Part shown: positions 58,757 through 64,000 of the stretch, piece after piece | Layout: every line of letters begins with the position of its first letter | How positions within the stretch are numbered: position 1 is the stretch's first letter | Origin: an uncultured Curvibacter sp. | GTDB taxonomy: Bacteria > Pseudomonadota > Gammaproteobacteria > Burkholderiales > Burkholderiaceae_C | Assembly (NCBI GenBank): GCA_903828535.1 | Contig: CAIKMN010000010.1 | Location: forward strand, 62,001-126,000 | Direction: 5' to 3' | Length of the DNA stretch: 64,000 nt | Made by a program: the position numbers and the translations under genes | The notes under the pieces: model-generated | The model's database searches: none | Told to the model about the DNA's origin: nothing | What the model saw: only the letters and a program-made list of their open reading frames with translations

Positions 58757-60607
58757 TCAGCGCATGCCGCCACGGTTGCCACCGCCGCCGCTGCGATTGC
58801 CGCCACCGCCACCGCCACCACCACCACCTGAACGGCGATTGCCGCCGCCATAACCACCCCCACCTCCGCCACCACCCCCGCCTCCGAAGCGACCGCGGTT
58901 GCCGCGGTCCAACATGCTGTCGACGCTGGTACGGGTGGGGTCGGGCTGGCCCCCGTTGTTGGACCGGGGCGCGCTGCCGCGACGGCTCAGGGCCGCCAAG
59001 GCCGCTGAAGCGTCGTGGCGCACGCCGACTTGACTTTCGAAACGGTCGTTGTAGCCGTCGTGATCTTGTCCACCAAAGTCATTCATGCGAGGCGCGCGTT
59101 CAGGGCGCTCAGGACGGTCACCTCGGTCACCTCGGTCTGCTCGAGGGCCCCGGTTACCAGCGGGTCCGGGTCCGGCATTGGGCCCGCGGGGGCCATTCTG
59201 TCCGCCGTGGGTGTGATTGGCACGAGGGGGGCGCGGGCCCGCTAAGCCGCTGCCGCCGCGTGGTGCGTTTCGATGTCCACTCGGTTGACCCCCTTGGCCT
59301 CCGCTGCCCTCACCGCGCGTGGCTTTGCCTTCGCGCACGCGTTGCAGCATTTCGCTGCGAGCGGCTTTGGCTGCGGCGGCCATGACCTCTCGGCTGGGTG
59401 GGCGACCGGCGCCGCCCCAAATGGTTTGACGGCCCATGGCAATGGGCTCGGCCCGTTCTTCGGGTTCGGGGCCGAAACCTTCGACCTGAACGACGGGGAT
59501 GTTTTGTTTGGTGAAGGCTTCAATGGCTTGCATAAAGCCTTCTTCGTCCAAGCACACCAAGCTGACGGCTTCGCCTGTTTGTCCTGCACGGCCGGTTCGG
59601 CCAATGCGGTGCACGTAGTCTTCGGAGACATTCGGAATTTCATAATTCACCACGTGCGGCAGGTCGTCAATGTCGATGCCACGGGCCGCAATGTCGGTCG
59701 CCACCAAGGCGCGAATTTCGCCACTCTTGAAACCTTGCAAAGCTTGGGTGCGGGCACTTTGGCTTTTGTTTCCGTGCAGGGCCATGGCCTGAATGCCGTT
59801 CTTCGTCAAAAACTCAGCGACGTTGTTGGCGCCAAACTTGGTGCGTGTGAACACCAACACTTGGCTCCAGTTGTTTTGTTGGATGATGTGGGCCAACAAG
59901 GCTTTCTTTTTGCCGCGACCCACAGGATGGATCACTTGGCTAATGCGTTGCACGGTGGTGTTGCGCGGCGTTACCTGAATGCTTTGCGGGTCTTTCAGCA
60001 AGGTGGCGGCGAGTTCGCGAATTTCGTCGCTGAAGGTGGCCGAGAACAACAGGCTTTGTTTTTCTTTGGGTACCAGCGCCAAAATCTTTTTGACGTCGTG
60101 AATGAAGCCCATGTCCAACATGCGGTCGGCTTCGTCAAGCACCAACATTTGCACACTGGACAAATCCAGGAAGCCTTGTTGTTGCAGGTCCAGCAAGCGA
60201 CCAGGGGTGGCCACCAAAATGTCCACGCCCTTTTTCAGCTTGGCGATTTGCGGGTTCATGCCGACGCCGCCAAAAATCACCGCCGAGGTGAGCTGGAGGT
60301 ATTTGCCGTAGTCGCGTACCGATTCTTCGACCTGAGCCGCCAGTTCGCGGGTGGGGGTCAAGACGAGAACGCGCACACCGGTGCCACCGTTTTTGGCCAC
60401 AGCGCTGCGCGCCATGGTCAACTTGTGCAACAGGGGCAAAGTGAAGGCCGCTGTTTTGCCGGTGCCAGTTTGGGCCCCGGCCAACAAGTCTTGGCCAGCC
60501 AAGACCGCAGGAATGGCCTGGGCTTGAATGGGGGTGGGGGTTTCGTAGCCCAGCTCGCGCACGGCCTTGAGGATCGCCGGGGCGAGATTCAGTTCATCAA
60601 AAGTCAT
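58757..60607 (-). CDS. rhlE: RhlE-like DEAD-box RNA helicase with RGG-rich tail
   Basis: RNA helicase of 616 residues. Motifs are the Q-motif region, AQTGTGKT (I), PTRELA (Ia), DEAD (II), SAT (III) and HRIGRTGR (VI). From about residue 420 on the tail is low-complexity, rich in Gly, Arg, Asn and Pro, ending in long Gly runs with GNRGG-type repeats; such tails bind RNA and favour condensates. ATG 60607 ([10 protein letters not shown]) is chosen over a start 21 bases earlier. A long 5' region of up to 260 bases shared with ettA is available for regulation. Confidence 0.92.
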   Translation of the reverse strand: MTFDELNLAPAILKAVRELGYETPTPIQAQAIPAVLAGQDLLAGAQTGTGKTAAFTLPLLHKLTMARSAVAKNGGTGVRVLVLTPTRELAAQVEESVRDYGKYLQLTSAVIFGGVGMNPQIAKLKKGVDILVATPGRLLDLQQQGFLDLSSVQMLVLDEADRMLDMGFIHDVKKILALVPKEKQSLLFSATFSDEIRELAATLLKDPQSIQVTPRNTTVQRISQVIHPVGRGKKKALLAHIIQQNNWSQVLVFTRTKFGANNVAEFLTKNGIQAMALHGNKSQSARTQALQGFKSGEIRALVATDIAARGIDIDDLPHVVNYEIPNVSEDYVHRIGRTGRAGQTGEAVSLVCLDEEGFMQAIEAFTKQNIPVVQVEGFGPEPEERAEPIAMGRQTIWGGAGRPPSREVMAAAAKAARSEMLQRVREGKATRGEGSGGQGGQPSGHRNAPRGGSGLAGPRPPRANHTHGGQNGPRGPNAGPGPAGNRGPRADRGDRGDRPERPERAPRMNDFGGQDHDGYNDRFESQVGVRHDASAALAALSRRGSAPRSNNGGQPDPTRTSVDSMLDRGNRGRFGGGGGGGGGGGYGGGNRRSGGGGGGGGGGNRSGGGGNRGGMR

Positions 60608-60868
60608 AAAAGGGTGCCGTCTTGGCACAAAAAGATCGGCCTGTCCGACGCGGTGGTGGTGTCGGCCCAGTCAAGGCTGATGGAGTTCAATAAAGGTTCA
60701 GCGTGATCCAGAAGTGGGTGCTGCCGTTGCGAGACTGGTGTCAGCAACAAACTGGATTGTCGCACAAGCTGTCCAGCCCGATCAAAGGACGCCTAAAGGC
60801 TTCCTCGCCATGACTTGCAGAGCGTTGATAATCGGGGGTTGTTGTTCTTTCAGTTTCAAGATTAAAAA

Positions 60869-62530
60869 ATGGCCCAATACGTTTTCTCCATGAACCGCGT
60901 CGGCAAGACCGTGCCGCCCAAACGCCAAATTCTCAAAGACATTTCGCTGTCGTTTTTCCCCGGCGCCAAGATTGGCGTGCTCGGTCTGAACGGCTCGGGC
61001 AAGTCCACCTTGCTGAAAATTATGGCCGGCATCGACAAGGAAATAGAGGGCGAAGCCATTCCCATGGCGGGCCTCAAGATCGGCTACTTGCCGCAAGAGC
61101 CTCAACTCGACCCCGAGGAAACCGTGCGCGAGTCGGTCGAGAGCGGTATGGGCGAAATCAAAGCCGCCCAACAACGCCTCGAAGAGGTCTACGCCGCTTA
61201 CGCCGAGGAAGACGCCGACTTCGACGCCTTGGCCGCTGAGCAGGCCAAATTAGAAGCGATCATCGCCACCGCGGGCGACGCCTCGGATCACCAACTGGAA
61301 ATCGCCGCCGACGCGCTGCGACTGCCCGCTTGGGATGCCATCATCGGCAAACTGTCTGGTGGAGAAAAGCGCCGAGTGGCCCTGTGCCGCCTGCTGTTGT
61401 CCAAGCCCGACATGCTGCTGCTGGACGAACCCACCAACCACTTGGACGCTGAATCGGTCGACTGGCTCGAGCAATACTTGGCGCGCTTTTCCGGCACCGT
61501 GGTCGCGATTACCCATGATCGCTACTTTTTGGACAACGCCGCCGAGTGGATTTTGGAGCTCGACCGCGGTCACGGCATCCCCTACAAGGGCAACTACAGC
61601 ACTTGGCTGGATCAAAAGGGCGCCCGCTTGGAGTCCGAGCAAAAGGGTGAAGAAGCCCGCGCCAAGGCGCTCAAAAAGGAACTCGAATGGGTGCGCCAAA
61701 ATTCAAAAGGCCGCCAAGCCAAAAGCAAGGCCCGGATTGCACGCTTTGAAGAATTGAGTGATTTCGAATACCAAAAGCGCAACGAAACGCAAGAAATTTT
61801 CATCCCCGTCGCCGACCGTTTGGGCAGCCAAGTGATCGAGTTCAAGGGCGTTACCAAATCCTTTGGCGACCGCGTGTTGATTGACAACTTGAGCTTCAAT
61901 ATCCCTGCTGGTGCCATCGTCGGCATCATCGGACCCAACGGCGCGGGCAAGTCGACCTTGTTCAAAATGATTGCCGGCCGTGAGCAACCGGACAGCGGTG
62001 AAGTGGTGGTGGGCTCCACCGTCAAGATGGCCTTTGTGGACCAAACGCGTGACGATTTGTCGAACGAAAAAACCGTTTGGGAAGATGTGTCTGGCGGCTT
62101 GGATATCTTGACGGTTGGTAAATTTCAAATGGCCAGCCGAGCCTACTGCGGTCGATTCAACTTCAACGGGGGCGACCAGCAAAAGAAGGTTGGCTTGTTA
62201 TCGGGCGGTGAGCGTGGCCGTTTGCACTTGGCCAAGACCCTGATTGCGGGCGGCAATGTCTTGCTGCTGGACGAGCCTTCCAACGACTTGGACGTGGAAA
62301 CCTTGCGGGCCCTCGAGGACGCCTTGCTGGAATTCGCAGGCACGATTTTGGTGATCAGTCACGATCGCTGGTTTTTGGATCGCATCGCCACGCACATCTT
62401 GGCGGCCGAAGGCGATAGCCAATGGACCTTCTTTGACGGCAACTACCAAGAGTATGAAGCCGACAAGAAAAAGCGTCTGGGTGAAGAAGGCGCCAAGCCA
62501 AAGCGCGTGCGCTTCAAGGCTTTGAAGTAA
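60869..62530 (+). CDS. ettA: Energy-dependent translational throttle protein EttA
   Basis: ABC-F ATPase that binds the ribosomal E site and slows early translation when ADP is high. The 553 residues hold two ABC domains (Walker A GLNGSGKST and GPNGAGKST; signatures LSGGEKRR and LSGGERGR; Walker B LLLDEPTNHLD and LLLDEPSNDLD) separated by the PtIM linker. An arm insert of the EttA type is present in the first domain. The 261-base gap to rhlE contains GATAAT at 60827-60832 without a clear -35, and I saw no other element in it. Confidence 0.96.
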   Translation: MAQYVFSMNRVGKTVPPKRQILKDISLSFFPGAKIGVLGLNGSGKSTLLKIMAGIDKEIEGEAIPMAGLKIGYLPQEPQLDPEETVRESVESGMGEIKAAQQRLEEVYAAYAEEDADFDALAAEQAKLEAIIATAGDASDHQLEIAADALRLPAWDAIIGKLSGGEKRRVALCRLLLSKPDMLLLDEPTNHLDAESVDWLEQYLARFSGTVVAITHDRYFLDNAAEWILELDRGHGIPYKGNYSTWLDQKGARLESEQKGEEARAKALKKELEWVRQNSKGRQAKSKARIARFEELSDFEYQKRNETQEIFIPVADRLGSQVIEFKGVTKSFGDRVLIDNLSFNIPAGAIVGIIGPNGAGKSTLFKMIAGREQPDSGEVVVGSTVKMAFVDQTRDDLSNEKTVWEDVSGGLDILTVGKFQMASRAYCGRFNFNGGDQQKKVGLLSGGERGRLHLAKTLIAGGNVLLLDEPSNDLDVETLRALEDALLEFAGTILVISHDRWFLDRIATHILAAEGDSQWTFFDGNYQEYEADKKKRLGEEGAKPKRVRFKALK

Positions 62531-62561
62531 ACCCAAAGGATTTTTTTACCGAAGCCTTCAA

Positions 62562-62840
62562 TTAAGCCTTGACTAAATCCTCAACCGACGCGGGGCGTCG
62601 GGTCAGAACCGCGTAGATTTGGTCTTTGAAGCTAAGGCGCTCTTTTTTTAGCGACTCCATGTGCTCGTCACTCAAGGCGGGCACCGCTTCTAATTCGACC
62701 CGACGGATGTGCTTGTTCACGTCGCCGTAGCCCGTGACCAATTTGGCAAAGTGGGCGTCTTGTTGACAGAGCGTGTAGATGCGTTCTCTGAATTCAGGGA
62801 ATTCCACGTGGATATCGTGGTCTTGTAATGGCAGGTTCAT
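62562..62840 (-). CDS. YdcH/DUF465 family small protein
   Basis: A 92-residue helical protein of the DUF465 type, with FPEFRERIYTLCQQDAHFAKL, then a coil SDEHMESLKKERLSFKDQI. Members are short helical hairpins of unknown function. It lies between the convergent ettA and the aminotransferase gene. The start at 62840 is the only ATG with the conserved first helix. Confidence 0.82.
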   Translation of the reverse strand: MNLPLQDHDIHVEFPEFRERIYTLCQQDAHFAKLVTGYGDVNKHIRRVELEAVPALSDEHMESLKKERLSFKDQIYAVLTRRPASVEDLVKA

Positions 62841-62937
62841 GGTGCTTGTGGACTGAATGAAAACTGCAGCCTACTCCGATGGTGCCACCGGACATTGACC
62901 TATCTCAAACGCTGCCATCGCCAAAGCGACGTGGTGA

Positions 62938-64000
62938 TTAAAGACTTGCCAATCGTTCCAAGGCCTTGTGCAAGGTGTCGTCTTTTTTGGCAAAACAAAA
63001 TCGCACGATGTGCTGGTCAAAGCCATTGCTGTAAAAGGCCGACATCGGAATGGCAGCGACGCCGATTTCACGGGTCAACCAACGGCAAAAGTCCGCTTCA
63101 GATAAGTCGCTGACCGCTGAGATGTCCACCGACTGAAAGTAGCTGCCCTCGCAGGGCAAAAGCTTTAAGCGGGTGTTTTTTAAGCCGGCACGAAACAGGT
63201 CGCGCTTGCGTTGGTAAAAAGCATGTAACTCCAAATAAGGATGGGGGTCGGCCATGAAGCGGGCCAGCCCGTGCTGCATCGGCGTGTTGACGGTAAACAC
63301 ATTGAACTGGTGCACCTTGCGGAACTCGGCGCTCAGGGCGGCAGGGGCCGCCACAAACCCGACTTTCCAACCCGTGACATGGTAGGTTTTGCCAAAGCTG
63401 GAAATGATGAAACTGCGGGCGGCCAAGTCAGGGAAACGGGCCACGCTTTGATGGGTTTGACCTTCAAACACCATGTGCTCGTAGACCTCGTCGGAAATCA
63501 AGAAAGCGTTGGTTTTATTTAACAACGCCTGCAACTGCAGCATCTCGGCGGGGGTCCAAATGGTGGCGCTGGGATTGTGCGGCGAGTTGATGAGGAGGGC
63601 GCGGGTTTTGGGGGACAGCGCTTTGGCAATGGCGTCAAAATCGGGCCTAAAACTGCCGGGGGTCAAAGGCACCCGCACAGCGACGCCACCCGCCAGTTCG
63701 ATATTGGGCACATAGCTGTCGTAGCAGGGTTCCAACACCATGACTTCATCGCCAGGGCGCACAATGGCGAGAATGGCCGTCAAGATGCCTTGCGTGGCCC
63801 CGGCGGTGACCGTGATTTCATCCGCAGCGCTGTAGTGCCGGCCGTGCAAGGTTTGAATTTTGGCTGAAATGGCTTCGCGCAGTGGCCCTATGCCCGCCAT
63901 CGGTGGGTATTGATTCAGCCCTTCTTGCATGGCGGCCGTGACGTGCTCGATTAAGCGGGGATCGCAGGCAAAGTCAGGGAAACCTTGGCCTAAATTGACA
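62938..64000 (-). CDS. Aminotransferase class I/II, methionine-type (YbdL-like), N-terminus cut by window
   Basis: PLP enzyme of fold type I, here lacking its first residues: the frame stays open to the window edge with VNLGQGFPDFACD, which is the usual N-terminal segment. Other motifs are NPHNPSATIW, DEVYEHMVF, and the PLP lysine in SSFGKTYHVTGWKVG. This fits YbdL-type methionine aminotransferase or kynurenine aminotransferase-like enzymes. An ATG at 63930 exists in frame but is not the true start. Confidence 0.88.
   Translation of the reverse strand, partial: VNLGQGFPDFACDPRLIEHVTAAMQEGLNQYPPMAGIGPLREAISAKIQTLHGRHYSAADEITVTAGATQGILTAILAIVRPGDEVMVLEPCYDSYVPNIELAGGVAVRVPLTPGSFRPDFDAIAKALSPKTRALLINSPHNPSATIWTPAEMLQLQALLNKTNAFLISDEVYEHMVFEGQTHQSVARFPDLAARSFIISSFGKTYHVTGWKVGFVAAPAALSAEFRKVHQFNVFTVNTPMQHGLARFMADPHPYLELHAFYQRKRDLFRAGLKNTRLKLLPCEGSYFQSVDISAVSDLSEADFCRWLTREIGVAAIPMSAFYSNGFDQHIVRFCFAKKDDTLHKALERLASL

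Noticed and set aside
58760-58920. CRISPR-like or satellite repeat in the Gly-rich DNA
   Set aside because: The repeats are codon-level Gly and Arg runs of the rhlE tail, with no spacers of regular length.
59273-60706. 477-codon frame opposite the rhlE gene
   Set aside because: Antisense shadow of the helicase; composition is low-complexity and no domain is recognisable.

Overview
The window looks like a chromosomal segment of a betaproteobacterium of the order Burkholderiales, most likely a Comamonadaceae relative (Limnohabitans/Rhodoferax type). This is inferred from gene content and order: mreB-mreC-mreD-mrdA divergent from gatCAB, a torF-glnK-amtB nitrogen operon, an Entner-Doudoroff edd-eda pair with a HexR-type operator, and fairly GC-rich coding. 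Coding density is very high. I see no tRNA, rRNA, CRISPR array, insertion sequence or prophage. No gene-free stretch exceeds 300 bases; the largest gap is about 260 bases, between rhlE and ettA.

Region by region: 1-4.6 kb holds a CorA/ZntB-like transporter and a four-gene signalling operon (SiaB-like kinase, SiaC/DUF1987 protein, class III nucleotide cyclase, CBS-PP2C phosphatase). This resembles the Pseudomonas SiaABCD module, but with an adenylate-type cyclase where SiaD, a diguanylate cyclase, would be. 4.6-13.3 kb is a membrane-lipid island: PlcP/LpxH-type metallophosphoesterase, UDP-glucose dehydrogenase, phosphatidylserine decarboxylase, a long class III aminotransferase, an Mpo1-like membrane protein, a GT4 glycosyltransferase and an LplT-type transporter. 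An inverted repeat of two outward-facing Pho-box-like sequences lies between the phosphoesterase and ugd. 13.3-18.7 kb has a candidate small RNA, a TSUP permease and the rod-shape genes. 18.8-24.3 kb has gatCAB, pyrE, exonuclease III and a glyoxalase II-like hydrolase.

24.3-35 kb holds an AmpG-like permease, a two-component system, ilvE, radA, panE, alr, a second LplT and a ProQ/FinO protein. 35-42 kb holds glcE-glcF, a tyrosine phosphatase, an SMP-30 lactonase and the torF-glnK-amtB operon, which has a good sigma-54 promoter and an NtrC-like upstream site. 42-52 kb holds hrpA, an acyl-CoA ligase, rluA-type pseudouridine synthase, a lone gcvH, ETF-ubiquinone oxidoreductase, an SDR and a thioesterase, suggesting fatty-acid oxidation. 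52-64 kb holds a DUF1993 gene, 3-oxoacid CoA-transferase subunits, edd-eda, a double-barrel outer-membrane protein, rhlE, ettA, a YdcH-like protein and a methionine-type aminotransferase cut by the window end.

The two most notable systems are the Sia-like module wired to a class III cyclase and the possible phosphate-stress lipid-remodelling island. Both are read from domain architecture, motifs and context, and neither has been tested by similarity search.
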